Shown: piece after piece, positions 38,414 to 52,635 of the stretch
How the letters are laid out: every line of letters starts with the position of its first letter
How positions within the stretch are numbered: the stretch's first letter is position 1
NCBI GenBank assembly: GCA_905331475.1
Contig: CAJNYU010001442.1
Location: 1 to 64,000 of the forward strand
Length of the DNA stretch: 64,000 nt
Reading direction: 5' to 3'
From: Rotaria socialis
Lineage: Eukaryota > Rotifera > Eurotatoria > Philodinida > Philodinidae
Notes under the pieces: generated by a model
The model's input: the letters and a program-made list of their open reading frames with translations, nothing else
Told to the model about the DNA's origin: nothing
Databases searched by the model: none
Translations under genes and position numbers: made by a program

Positions 38414-39744
38414 CTCGATGTATGTTAACAAGCTCGTATACAAGGAATTAGCAATTGCTTATGTACATTACTCGATTGTTTCTCTTTCCCTCCTGTTGAT
38501 ACATGTTGTATACTTCATTATTGCTGGCCAAGAAGAACATACACGCCCATTTTTCAATGTTTATTTATTAGTTTGAAAAGATTAGCAGATAGTTATTTTC
38601 TTTTTGCTTGATAAAAAATGTTGATGTTCTAATTTGTAATGCTGTAGTGTGAAGCACAAAAATAATATATGCGGCATATTCGTTTGTGATAGAGCTTCTT
38701 TTACTTTGCTGCTCGTGCTCAAAGTTACCCCCCGATGTCTATATTTTCTTTTCAATTTACTTCTATTCGAAATGTTGTCGTTGCGTGAAAGACACTCAAA
38801 TCATACATATGTATATACACCTTTTTTTCGATGTTGTTGATAATAAAAATAACACAAGCACACTCGACAGATTATTTGGTTTTGCTTTTTCTTTACATCG
38901 TTTGCATTTTAATTTTCTCTTTCTCTCGTTTTTATTTGTCTTGATCGAACATGTATAGCGCTCATATACTTATAGACGAAATAAAATAGAAAAAATTGAT
39001 GATTAACATTTCTATTTGTTCATGAAAATCAATCATCAAAAAGATTAACTACTTCTTACGCAACTGGTAAACCTTCTGTTCAAGAAAAGAAACTCTTCTC
39101 TTTGAAATTAATTAATCGAGTGGTTAATACTCAATGTTTTTTCTTCTTCTTCTTTCTTGAATAGGATGAAGTGTGACAAAAGTCAAATTGCTTGTATGAT
39201 TATGCTCTTGAGTGTGTCGAGCGGATCTAACGTTTTCTATATTCAAACAGCAGGAGATTGACTTATTCTCTCGTTGTCACATATAACCACCATGTTGTTC
39301 ATTAGTTATTGTTATGTTGCCGACTAGTGCCTATCGCTGTAGGGCACATTGATGATGATTACGTTCAACATGTTTGATCTTAGTTTGCTTATGGCGACAA
39401 TATACCTCTGAGTTTGTCTTCTCAATTTACAAGAAAAAAAAAAAGATTTATCTGATTAGAAAACCTTGATCTGTGATTTTGTCTGTCATCATGTAATCGA
39501 TCAAGTAATGTCAATAATAGATTTTATTTTGTTTCTCGCGCATCGTTACACACCACTTATTAGAGCGAACAGCGTGAAATATCTATACGCTGATCACAAT
39601 CGACTAATGATGGTCAGCGAGCTATTGTTCATATAGAATAAAATAAAAAACACCAATGATTAACACAGTGACTTACAAAAAAATACAAACAATCGAATTT
39701 ACTACCGTTAAATTTAATTATTTATCCTAGACATTTTCCAATCC

Positions 39745-39793
39745 GCCCACTCACCCACACACATCTATATATATATATATATATATATATATT
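39745..39793. repeat. Telomere-like patch next to (TA)n
   Basis: GCCCACTCACCCACACACA runs directly into a (TA)n tract of about 14 units. Confidence 0.7.
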
Positions 39794-40258
39794 TACAGAT
39801 GTATGTTTTTCTAAATCCATTCGTACTATTTGAATAATATACCATGTGTGGTGTTGCTATTTGAACTGCGGTAACCGGATATGATCTCACGGAAAGAAGC
39901 AAGACATTTTTTCACATGTTCAATATTCTAATCATTCGAGCAAAAAACAAGCTGACGACAATTAAACAACGATTTTTTAGGATGATAATGATACTGCAAA
40001 CAGTATTAATTGTATTCATAGAAAAATCATAACGAGGACAAATTGAGAAAGACTAATGTCGGATGTATGTTTATATGATGTATGTGTGACAGATGTTAGT
40101 GATGGTGAAAAAAGAGAAGCTCATGTGTTCTCAGCGTTATAGCACAAACAATGCAAACCGAGATCTTATTTGCAGCAGCTTGATAAAGTTTTATTATTAC
40201 TTTTTTTATACGAAAAAAAAATTGAAAGAAAAGAAAAATTATAAAACGAAAGTTGCTT

Positions 40259-43095
<2,837 letters not shown>

Positions 43096-43251
43096 CTACT
43101 CTTGTATTTTATGATTCGGCATTCTTTCTATCACATATCGAGCTAATTCTTTACATGGCCGGTCGCTAACGACATCTTTTTTTTCAAAATTCTCTATAGG
43201 TTCGCTATGAATTACCCCTGATCTCAATAAATAAGTAACAAACAACGCCAT
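43096..43251 (-). CDS. Possible 51-residue protein divergent from NDUFA4
   Basis: ATG at 43251 opens MALFVTYLLRSGVIHSEPIE and continues with a charged tail (KKDVVSDRPCKELARY) to a TAG. The hydrophobic start and charged tail are like small mitochondrial membrane proteins. Only 105 bp separate it from the NDUFA4 start on the other strand, so both could share a promoter. No family recognised, and a frame this short may be chance or part of a longer spliced gene. Confidence 0.3.
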   Translation of the reverse strand: MALFVTYLLRSGVIHSEPIENFEKKDVVSDRPCKELARYVIERMPNHKIQE

Positions 43252-43356
43252 TTTAATTATAACATTTTCCAACAGTACATAACATGAAAGAATCACGCGT
43301 AATTTCGAAACATCTATTTCCTTTATAGATTTTATTACATATGATTACATTGAACA

Positions 43357-43629
43357 ATGCTTAAAGGTCTAACATGGCAAACGCTACGTGCCAATTATTC
43401 ATTGGTACCACTTTTTTCCGTTGTCACTCTCGGTTTAGCGATGGGAATTGGTCATTCTATTCGTACTTTGACATTTTCAACAGATGTTACAGTTAACCGA
43501 CGTAAAGACGAACGACCCTGGGATGATCAACTCAACAATGATGGCACTTTCAAACATGCTAAATACATTAAACTTCATGATTATCGCCAATTAAAAAAGA
43601 ATCCCTATGAACCAAAACTCGACGAATAA
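43357..43629 (+). CDS. NDUFA4: NDUFA4-like cytochrome oxidase-associated subunit
   Basis: Single exon, 90 residues. The layout matches NDUFA4/COXFA4 of the B12D family: short start (MLKGLTWQTLRANYS), a 'LVPLF' followed by one membrane helix (SVVTLGLAMGIGHSIRTLTF), then 'DVTVNRRKDERPWDD', which parallels the 'P(D/E)V-x-W-(D/N)R...PW' region, and a tail with KLHDYRQLKKNP. The protein sits in the inner mitochondrial membrane with cytochrome c oxidase. It is the first of three same-strand genes with gaps of 192 and 110 bp. An acceptor (CCTTTATAG) lies about 28 bases before the ATG. Confidence 0.82.
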   Translation: MLKGLTWQTLRANYSLVPLFSVVTLGLAMGIGHSIRTLTFSTDVTVNRRKDERPWDDQLNNDGTFKHAKYIKLHDYRQLKKNPYEPKLDE

Positions 43630-43807
43630 ATATAAAAACATAAGCACTGTTTTTTTCATCATTTATCCTCGATCAATAGACTTATTGTAATACACTTCAA
43701 TAGTTCATGCCCCAAGTCGTCTCCATTGTCATTATATTAGCCCAGATATATTCCGCAATAAATGAAAAAGAAAAACAATTTCAGTATTTCTTTTTTCCGT
43801 TCGTATT

Positions 43808-43824
43808 TTAATATTTTTCAGATG
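43808..43824 (+). promoter_or_regulatory. Splice acceptor abutting CDK9 start codon
   Basis: A TTTAATATTTTTCAG tract ends exactly at the base before the ATG at 43822. With no upstream exon of the gene visible and NDUFA4 only 192 bp away, it fits a spliced-leader trans-splice site. Not proven. Confidence 0.45.
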
Positions 43825-46010
43825 ACATATCAAAATCGACCTCCTGAACAACCTCCATTAGAGTTTCCCTATATTGGTAAGTAGTAATCAGAGGTATACA
43901 AATATTTCGATTATTTTTTGAAATATAAATTAGGCGACGTAAATCAATATGAACGTATTGATAAAATCGGCCAAGGAACATTTGGGTAAGACATGAGTCG
44001 TTATAAAAATTTACCATATAATTTCTTTTCTTTTTCTTTTCTGTTGTAGAGAAGTGTTCAAAGCTCGTTGTAAAAAGACAAATGATTTTGTTGCAATGAA
44101 ATTAATTCTAATGGATCAAGAAAAGGAAGGTTTTCCAATAACAGCATTACGTGAAATAAAAATTTTGCAAGAACTTCGTCATGACAATATTGTTCGTCTT
44201 ATCGAAGTTTGTCGCTCAGCAAGTATGTGTAAAATTTGTTTAGGGAATGAAAAAAAATGATTTGAAAAATGTCTTTCAAAAATCGGATAAGAACATATGG
44301 AGTTAAGCGATGACTTTAGATCATTTTTATCTAGAATAGCAGTAATTTCGACAGTTGAAGGACAAGAAAATGATGAGTTTAGTTAAGCCAATAGGCTAGA
44401 TTTATATTGAACCGAAATTCTAGATTAACAGTTTATGCATTTCTTATTGTTGTTTTTATTTTAGTGGATAAATCATCTCGTAGTAAATTTTATTTTATAT
44501 TCGAATTCTGTGATCATGATCTAGCTGGTATATTACGAAATCCTAACGTCAAATTTAGTCTTGGTCATATTAAATCTATCATGCAACAATTGCTGGATGG
44601 TAAATTAAACAAATATTTTTCTCGAAATATTTAACGATATTTTGTAGGTTTATATTTTATTCATAAAAATCATATTATTCATCGGTACGTTTAACGGAAA
44701 AAAAATAGGGAATATTTTATCAACTTTATTGAATTGATTTTAGCGATATTAAATCAGCCAATATTTTAATTACACGTAACGGTGTACTGAAACTTGCTGA
44801 CTTTGGTTTAGCAAAAGTAATAACACCACCAAAACGTAAGTTGAGTTATGGAACTAAATTTTGGAAAATTAATTTTTTTCTTAATTAGCTAATCACCAAA
44901 ATCGATATACATGCCGAGTGGTTACTTTATGGTAAATACTCTAATGATTAGCTGTTATTTTCGATTATGCTTTTGTTTCTAGGTATCGCCCACCGGAATT
45001 ATTATTAGGTAAATAATACTAATGGTAAATAAATAGATTTCTAACTAGGATGCCTTATATCATAGGTGAACGTGATTATGGCCCAGCTATTGATATGTGG
45101 GGTAAGTTGAATTTTTTATTGAATTTTATTTTGAATTATTTTTTGTATCTGATATTTAGGAGTTGGATGTATTTTTGCCGAAATGTGGATTCGTTCTCCA
45201 ATAATGCAAGGTAAATCTAAACACTATTCTATCTGATTTTTGATCGATAATAAAAGTCGAAAATCGAGTCTTTGTTTTTCAGTATTGTTCTAAAATAAAT
45301 GAGCTTATCTACATCGGAAGAGTCGAACATCCGCTACTTTTTGAAAGCTAGACTTTTCTGCAATGAAAAGTGCCTATTGTACGATAAAAGTATAGGGAAT
45401 TTTTCTTGTTTTCAAAAATTACATTTTTTCATAAAGCATCAGACACACCAAACCTTTCGGAGAATGATATGTCTAAAACCGACGTGTATTTGCCACTTTA
45501 TGGATGAAACAATTTTTTCTACGAATTAAGTTTTTATTGAAATTCTGTATGAATTATTTTCTTTTAGGCACCAGTGAACAACATCAACTCGAATTAATAT
45601 CTCACTTATGTGGTAGTATAGAGCCAGGCGTTTGGCCAGGTGTAAACAAATTACCGTTATATACTAAGTTAAAATTACCGCAAAGCGAACGTCGTAAAGT
45701 TCATGATCGAATGAAACCGTACATTCAAGAACCATTAGCACTTGATTTAATAGATAAATTATTAACATTAGATCCTAAACAGCGCATTGATGCAGATAAT
45801 GCTGTTAGCTCTGATTTCTTTTATTCTGAACCACCACTAGCAGATTTAAAGCCACTTTTATCAAAATATCCATCGATGTTTGAACTTAAAGAAGTCTCAC
45901 GTAATGCATATAATCCACAAATGCAGCAGCAACAGCAACAGCAGCAACAGCAACGTATGAAACAAGCAAGACCAAACGTGCCCAATCTACCATCGGAACC
46001 AATTTATTAG
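43822..46010 (+). CDS. CDK9: Cyclin-dependent kinase 9 (P-TEFb catalytic subunit)
   Basis: Eleven exons: 43822-43876, 43934-43985, 44050-44222, 44465-44599, 44648-44684, 44744-44835, 44889-44931, 44983-45008, 45066-45101, 45160-45210 and 45568-46010. They total 380 residues. Glycine loop IGQGTFGEVF (30-39), catalytic Lys53, cyclin-binding helix PITALRE (65-71), HRD at 150-152, DFG at 170-172, and T-loop Thr189 in [22 protein letters not shown] is the hallmark of CDK9. Later phrases [13 protein letters not shown] and [16 protein letters not shown] also match. With cyclin T it phosphorylates Pol II and DSIF to release paused transcription. HRD is followed by IKSAN where CDK9 usually has MKAAN. 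The tail carries about ten Gln from CAG/CAA repeats (45918-45955). Intron 10 is long (357 bp); others are 50-240 bp. Confidence 0.97.
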
Positions 46011-46105
46011 AAAGAAACATATTCTTTTTGTTTATGTCATATTCGATGAAGAAATAAAAAACAAATTCTATTTGTACAGATTTATATGAATAAATAAGAT
46101 CTTTC

Positions 46106-46123
46106 TTTATTGATTTTCAGATG
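46106..46123 (+). promoter_or_regulatory. Splice acceptor abutting FCF2 start codon
   Basis: TTTATTGATTTTCAG ends at 46120, directly before ATG 46121, only 110 bp after the CDK9 stop and after AATAAA-type signals. Same arrangement as at CDK9; suggests trans-splicing of an operon transcript. Confidence 0.45.
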
Positions 46124-47242
46124 TCAAATAGAACTATTGATCCAGGAGTATCGATTAAAACTTATGATGTTCTTAATTTTGTACGTAATATTATCAATTT
46201 TATTCTCATAAGATCATTACTGTAATCATTGAAAGTCAGAGTAGAGAATTTTCATAAAAATGGTTCATATACGGTTCCATACAGATAACAATGGTAACTG
46301 TAAAATTCAAGACTATCCTTCAATCAGCTATGTCTAATAATGCATAAATCTAATACAAGCACATAATTTAGTTTCTATTGGTTGCAGTGGAAACTGATCA
46401 AAATTCTAATATAAGCTAATGTTAAAAAAAACTTCATCTATTTGGTTGTCTGAAACATTTCTGAACTAAATTTCTATTTAGGATGTCAGAAAAGTTAAAT
46501 CTCGCTCGTCAAATATTGTTAGTGCATTAACAACCAGTCAGGTAAAATATCAGAAATTGAAAATGTCATCTATTTTTCATCGTCGCATTTATAGTCTCTT
46601 CCTCAATCAGTCATAAACGATGATTTTGTTAAAAAAAGTGAAGTACCACCTTATGATATTCACCAACGTGAAGCTAAACGACAACGACAAGTAATTGAAA
46701 ACCTTCACAATACATTATTTATCATGTAATCTATTCTTATTCCTAGTCGGAACGAAGTAAAACCAAAGGTAAAAATTGGTTTCATATGCCTGCACCGGAA
46801 ATGACTGAAGAAAAGAAAACTGATCTTATGGCCATTCAAATGCGCGGCGGTTTATATGCTGATAAGTTTTTCAAAAAAGGAAGTGATACGAAAGGACTTC
46901 CAAAATACTTTCAAGTATGTTTTACTGAACAATAAGAAATGATTGTATGTCTATGTTTGATTTGATTTAATTAGACCGGTACTGTTGTTGATAATCCAGC
47001 TGACTTCTATCGGCGCATTCCGAAGAAAGATCGCAAGAAAACAATTCTTGAAGAACTTTATGATGATGTTAAAGTTAGAAAGTATGTTTCTTTCTTCTCG
47101 AATGTTGAACAAATTAGAATATTCAATTCTGTTGCATTATTTTAGATTCAGCAAAAAACGTTACGTTGAACTTAAAGAAAAAAATCGTCGACGTATTGCT
47201 TCTATTCAACATTCGAAACGTTTAAAACATAAAAAGAAATGA
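46121..47242 (+). CDS. DNTTIP2: FCF2/DNTTIP2-type pre-rRNA processing protein
   Basis: Six exons: 46121-46180, 46482-46541, 46595-46690, 46747-46914, 46975-47081 and 47146-47242. They total 195 residues. The Fcf2 domain fills the C-terminal half: NWFHMPAPEMTEEKKTDLMA, IQMRGGLYADKFFKK, GLPKYFQTGTVVDNPADFYR, IPKKDRKKTILEELYDDVKV and KFSKKRYVELKEK. The order and wording match yeast Fcf2 and human DNTTIP2, nucleolar factors of the small-subunit processome needed for early 18S rRNA cleavage. The N-terminus is short and basic where human DNTTIP2 has a long extension. It ends with a lysine/arginine-rich nucleolar-type tail and a plain TGA. Confidence 0.92.
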
Positions 47243-47689
47243 GCATATTGTTTATTGAGAAAAATAAAAAAGGAAGATAAAAAGAAGATGTGAATCTTCG
47301 TTGGCAATTGTTTAGTTATCGAAGAAACGAAGAAAATCGTATAAATTTATTTTTCCTTGTTCGTTCGTTGTACACTCAGCGATCATCTAAATACGAGAAA
47401 AAATATTAATAAATAAACAGGTTCAAATTCATTCATTCTTATAATGCGGTGGTTGCTTCGCATATGATTTATACATAATCCTCGGCAGTCCTCGAAAGCC
47501 GCCTGTGAGGAAAGAGCTGACTGGCAGGTGCAGATTTCTATCCTATAGCGATGGACATAGGCTTGCCTGTGCTAATTCCGAAATATACCGACAATTTTTT
47601 ACTATTCAATAAAGTAGAATTTGAATCAATGAATAGAGGACTTTTCATCTGAACGTGCATTCTACTTGTTTAACCAAACTGCAAGTCTA
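47243..47689. other. Convergent intergenic FCF2/EFHC1
   Basis: Both flanking genes end here. No further exon of the EFHC1-like gene could be recognised, although its C-terminus looks short. Confidence 0.45.
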
Positions 47690-50289
47690 TTATCTTACCG
47701 CATCGGTAAGGTCATTGTCAAGTGGTAAATTAATTTGTCGAAATATATCATTGATATTTTCTCTTGAAATAAAACCTTGCCGATCTTTATCGTAACGTAA
47801 AAACATTTGTCGAATTTCTTCGTGATTGGTTATACGCATATGTTTTAATTTATTACGAACTTCAGCATATAAACGTATGAAATCACCCGGCTTTCGTTGT
47901 ACGGACATATTAGTAGTAAGTCGAGCATCGGGCCGACCTATTTCATTGCCTAAATGTTGTCGCAATGATTCGATAACAGCTGGAGTAAATAGTTCAGGAT
48001 GTTCTTCGGCGTATTTTAATACGAATAAATCAGCTGAACATATAATAAAACGTTGTCGAAATACTTCAATGGTTGCACCAATATGAAAGTCAGATGGGCC
48101 ATAAAATTGAGGATGTTCAGGTGTAGAATCTTGAAAAATAAATCAGCAATTAAAAAGAAACTCTATAAAACAGGTATCTTTACTTGGTTTTGATACACGT
48201 GTTCGTTCGAGAAATCGTCCGCCAATAATGCCTGTATTGCGTTGTGGAGGTTCATGAATAGTGATTGTATCATCGCCAAGACGATAACTGATGATGAATT
48301 TACGTAATTTATCGTTTTCACGTGGACTATCCTATGAAACAAGAACAAGATAGATTCACTAAAAATCGCTTGATTTTTATCGTACTAGAATAGCTTCGTA
48401 ACGAAGTACACGGTGATCATTTTCCATTAGTTTCACATAATCTTTTTTCGGTCGTTCAGGTTGTAGACGTAAACAATTTTGTAATGAATCTTCCAAAGAA
48501 CCAAAACCATTATATGGTGGAATTTCCTAAAAACAAAAATCATACAATACATTTTTTTCTTCTAGTAGCTAAATCTAATTTGATTATATTTTACCATTTT
48601 AGCATACTCGTTAGGTGGGTCTTGAATGTTGATTGATTGAAAATTATTAACACCAAAATTTTTTGTATAAAACGTTTTTGTAAACATATCACAATCATAA
48701 AGAAAAAAATTTCGACCATAAATATTGACTGTTTTTCCGACCATTAAGTCAGATGGTTTATAGTAATTTGTTATTTCAGTTTCAGTTAATTCAAGAAAGA
48801 CATGAGGAAAAGTACCTGAAGAAAATTACACTTTTTTGTAACAATATTGTTCAGTAAAAGCTCAGATGAACGATAAAATTCAAAGATAGTAGCCTGCGAG
48901 ATACAATCATTTCATCGGCATTACTGACTACTTCCTGTTACTTTCCGATCGGAATTGACATTTCTCCCTTTACGATTGAACTCCGAGAAACAAGGATGTG
49001 AGTCTATTTATTTCAGCTATAGTTTAAAATTCTATCAAGTCACATCTTGTAGATTACGGGTACAAGATAATTTAAATTCATTTTACCAAGCATAGAATTT
49101 TTACTCTCTGAAAGCTCAATTAAACTACGATGGTCTCCGTCTCAATTATATCATTAATATGTAAAGTTTCTTTGTTCACATACAAACCTTTGATATCGTA
49201 ACGATCTTTTGGAATTTTATGACGAGTAATAAGCATAGGAAATGGATCTCGGCCGTCATTTGCTTTATGTACTTCTCGTACTTCCATTGTATCATTGACT
49301 AAATAGTAGTGAATGATAAATTCTCTTTGTTCGCCGAACATTTGCGAACGATCATTCCAAACAGCATAAAAACGTAAAACTTTTCGATCCATTTCAACAT
49401 ATTGTTTAAGTTTATCGAAGTCAGGTTTTGTTTTATATGATTTTATTTCCGCTGCTTGATTTCGTTTGGTTAAATAGGGATCACGTGGAATGAATTCTGT
49501 TTCATTAACATAGATACCTTCACTTTCAAGCCATTCCTAAATCGATATAGAGAAAAAAACAGCGAATATTTTATGAACGAAAAATTCTTCGATTCTTACA
49601 CGAGTAAATGCATCACAATCACATATACGAAATACTTTTCCGTAAATAGATAAATTTTGACCGAGATTAATATCGCGAAAATTATATGTTTCACCTTGAT
49701 CATTTTTTGGAAAACGATGACGACGAATTAATTTTCCTTGTGGTATACCACTATTTTCTTGTACTTCTTCAAGTATTTCTAAACTATCATCTTCAAGATA
49801 ATATAAGATTTTGACTGGTCGTACACGATAGTATTCGTTTGGGCTTTCGTGAATGGTTTGTTTAAAATACCCGAAGAAACGAAGAACTTTCTTATCGAAT
49901 GCTACCGTTGCCGGTACAAATTTATCTGGCGTTTGAACAACAACTTTGCCATAAATTAATTCGGGACGATAGTTTTTCAGAAGTTCTAATTCATCTTCGC
50001 TCATCTGATTATAATTAATACGTGTGCCACCTGAAAATCAAAAAATGGAAGTGAGAACAGAGAAAGAGAAACACTCAAATTAGAGTAGATTACCTAGTCC
50101 AACTTCAGGTCGTTTCGTAACTCGATGACCGTTTTTGAAATCGAGTGTATGACTGACATGAAAAGTAGTTTGCTAAAGTAATTACAAATATTTGTATAGT
50201 CATCAGATGGAAGAAGGATATTCATTGTTAATCATACATACGGTTGGATCGCAAAATGCATTTCCCGGCAAACGTGGTAAGCCTTCCAT
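47690..50289 (-). CDS. EFHC1: EFHC1/2-like DM10 axonemal protein
   Basis: Eight exons on the minus strand: 50289-50242, 50172-50094, 50030-49600, 49536-49188, 48815-48595, 48526-48386, 48331-48184 and 48129-47690. They total 618 residues against about 640 in human EFHC1. It starts MEGLPRLPGNAFCDPT as EFHC proteins do. Three DM10 modules are seen: KKVLRFFGYFKQT...IYGKVFRICDCDAFTR; RKVLRFYAVWNDR...IYGRNFFLYDCDMFT; DHRVLRYEAIL...IEVFRQRFIICSAD. The linker EIPPYNGFGSLEDSLQN is an EFHC signature. One EF-hand lies at ~586-597 (DKDRQGFISREN). These proteins are inner-lumen components of ciliary doublet microtubules. The exon 4 donor (GTTTGT) is inferred from phase, leaving a 372-bp intron. The end LTDAVR coincides with a GTAAGA donor, so a last exon may be missed. 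Confidence 0.92.
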
Positions 50290-51885
50290 GTACTGTTCTT
50301 TCTTTCGGCACCGAGTTGTTAAGCACTACTAAAGAATGGTACTGTTGCTATTTACTGCATTCACTTTTTGATGATCAGTCTTTTTGTTCAAAATATTTGT
50401 TGCTTAGAAACATGCGTATAAGTTTCATTAGAGTTAGGTTTAATCGTTCAAAATTCTAGGATAATATTCTGTTTGTTTGTGTTGATATATGAGAAAATGA
50501 AGATTTAGATAATGTGAACGAGTGGTTGAATAGATGTCGCGAACAAATGAATTCTGTAGCATTTTTTCACAACGATGATGTAAATTCAAGCACAAGTATT
50601 AGCAGCTAACGCCATTTAGAAATAAAAATTTAAATCGAGTAACATAAAATTCTGTTGAACGAACTCGTCCCAATATCGAAGATAATGACGACAACCATAA
50701 TTTGATATATCGACAGAAAGAGTCTCAAGAGAATCTCCTGAATGCTCCCCCTATTAAGCAAAAACCTATACAGAGAGACATACACATATGTGCTTGAGCA
50801 TTGTGAAATACCCAAATGACAATTATGTGTTTTTCAAGTTCGAAAATATGCCATTTACGAATACTATCGATACATATGGCGTATTGCGTCTTTTTTCTCC
50901 TCGAATTGAAAATCGAAATTGATCTACTGACCAGTTTGCTGCATACACTATCGACGTTGCAGTAAGTGTAAAAATGAATGAGAGCGAAAACACAAATCTT
51001 ATAGGTGGGCATGATCCGCAACTTCAAGAAACAATCGGCAATGTTACGTGTAGTCAAGCTAGGCAAAATTCCGACTCACATAAGAAGCAAACATCAGTCG
51101 AAAAGATAAGAAAAGAACATATATTTCCAAAACAAAAAAGTATTTGTGTACAATTATGTTCTTTTACTGTATTGAACTGTATGAAGTATGATTTATTAAA
51201 AATAATGCTTAGAATTGATGTTATAATAAATGATGCTGATGTAAATTGAAAAACATAGCTACATTAGTACTTACCGAAATTCAAACTGACACTAACATAT
51301 GTGTTGGGCAGTAATCGTAGATTCATGATGAAAGACTTTTCATTATAGTTTTCGTGATATTAAAATGTAAAAGACGATTGATCTGTTCCATTCTGTAGTA
51401 GCACTCTACACATACCAATTATACTGTGTTGTGCGGCTAGATAAATGAAACTAATCAAAAAACATATCAAAATCGAAAGCGCCAGAGATCAATTTTGAAA
51501 ATTATCTATAAGTATTGTGGCTTTTGAAGGCCAGACAGTATGCGTGTGGCCATATCTAAATGATCTCTGCACCTACATGTTCTCACACCCAGCCGTACAC
51601 TGTTACATCATCGAGTACTAATGTATTGGAGTTTTTTAAAAACACACGTTCAGAAATAGGAAATTTATCAAATCAAAACATAGAGTTCAGTAGGCTAAAC
51701 ATAGGAAGTTTTTGGGTGACTTCGTTTGGAGAATGTTCGAAGTTCGGCGTAACTACTATGATCCTCTACCATACTTTTATAATATCAGTATATGCATGCA
51801 AAATGAAGTTAATAAACATTGATCGATACCAATAAGTTATTTTCCATGCAAGATCTTACACAATGGCGATACCATCAACGTGTAA
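50290..51885. other. Gene-free region
   Basis: No supported exon. A short CTCACACCCAGCCG patch near 51583 is weakly telomere-like. Small frames here look like chance. Confidence 0.4.
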
Positions 51886-52635
51886 TTAATGGTAAATACT
51901 CAACATTATACTCCATACTAGCATCGTTATCAATGTCTGACTCGCTTCTACAGACAAAGTTCCAGTCGCTGCAATTGCCATATTAAATACAGCTATCGTT
52001 GATAAGGTTGTGTGCGATGAAATAACCGTTGCTAAAACGGACGCCGATGAATCTGATGTTGATAAATCTATTGTTGGAAAAGTTGCAGACGAGCACGCAG
52101 CTGATGTCGATGATGTTCCATTCGATATAGCTATTGGTGCTACATCGGGATCGTTGCAGGTATAACTTTCAGGACATCGATAACATTCATATCCAGCAGA
52201 CAATGGATGCGAAGTACCAGCGGGACATTTTAAACAAGTTTGAGCCGAGATTGCACCCTCGCTCGGTTGATAAGTTTCTGGTGGGCACTCTTTATACGAT
52301 GTTGTTCCAGTTGTATCACAATATGTTCCATGAGGACATCTTGTGCAGTTCCCTTTTCCAGTGTTGGGATTGTAGGTGCCAGTAGAACATGACAAACAGG
52401 CTCCAACTGAGACTGCAGCTTCATTCGGGTGATATGTACCACTGGGGCATCATTGAACGACGCTAGCTCCAATTCGAGGACAATAACGTCCAGCGGGACA
52501 TGATACACAGTTGCTATTCAACAAATATGTTCCTGGTGAACAAGTTCCAGTGACACTTCTGGGTATAAGCATACAAAACATTGTAAGGCGAAATAAAAAA
52601 GATACAATAGACATTCTCATCTCGTATTGATACAT
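51886..52635 (-). pseudogene. Cysteine-rich secreted, GPI/membrane-anchored protein gene with one TGA
   Basis: ATG at 52635 gives a signal peptide (SIVSFLFRLTMFCMLIPRSV) and a first module GTCSPGTYLLNSNCVSCPAG, then a TGA at 52452-52450. The same frame continues without break to 51886 with CPSGTYHPNEAAV, CLSCSTGTYNPNTGKGNCTR, CPHGTYCDTTGTTSYKECPP and a fifth module. These 'CPxGTYxxxxG...C' units are ephrin-receptor-like/GCC2-GCC3 modules. A Ser/Thr-rich stalk and a final hydrophobic segment (TLITMLVWSIMLSIYH) suggest a GPI or membrane anchor. Text resumes perfectly after the stop; CGA to TGA would explain it. As written, only a 61-residue product is made from the first start. Confidence 0.65.

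Larger units (their letters stand above)
37862..40258. other. Gene-free region between TSEN34 and FoxG
   Basis: Low-complexity DNA with (CTT)n at 38391-38413, a telomere-like patch at 39745-39761 and (TA)n at 39766-39793. No supported gene. FoxG regulatory DNA and 3' end are expected at the right side. Confidence 0.45.

Noticed and set aside
38649-38958. Overlapping Phe/Leu-rich frames
   Set aside because: Composition-driven frames in T-rich DNA with no recognisable domain.
45299-45529. 76-codon frame in CDK9 intron 10
   Set aside because: The intron is bounded by good splice sites that join CDK9 exactly; the frame has no support of its own.
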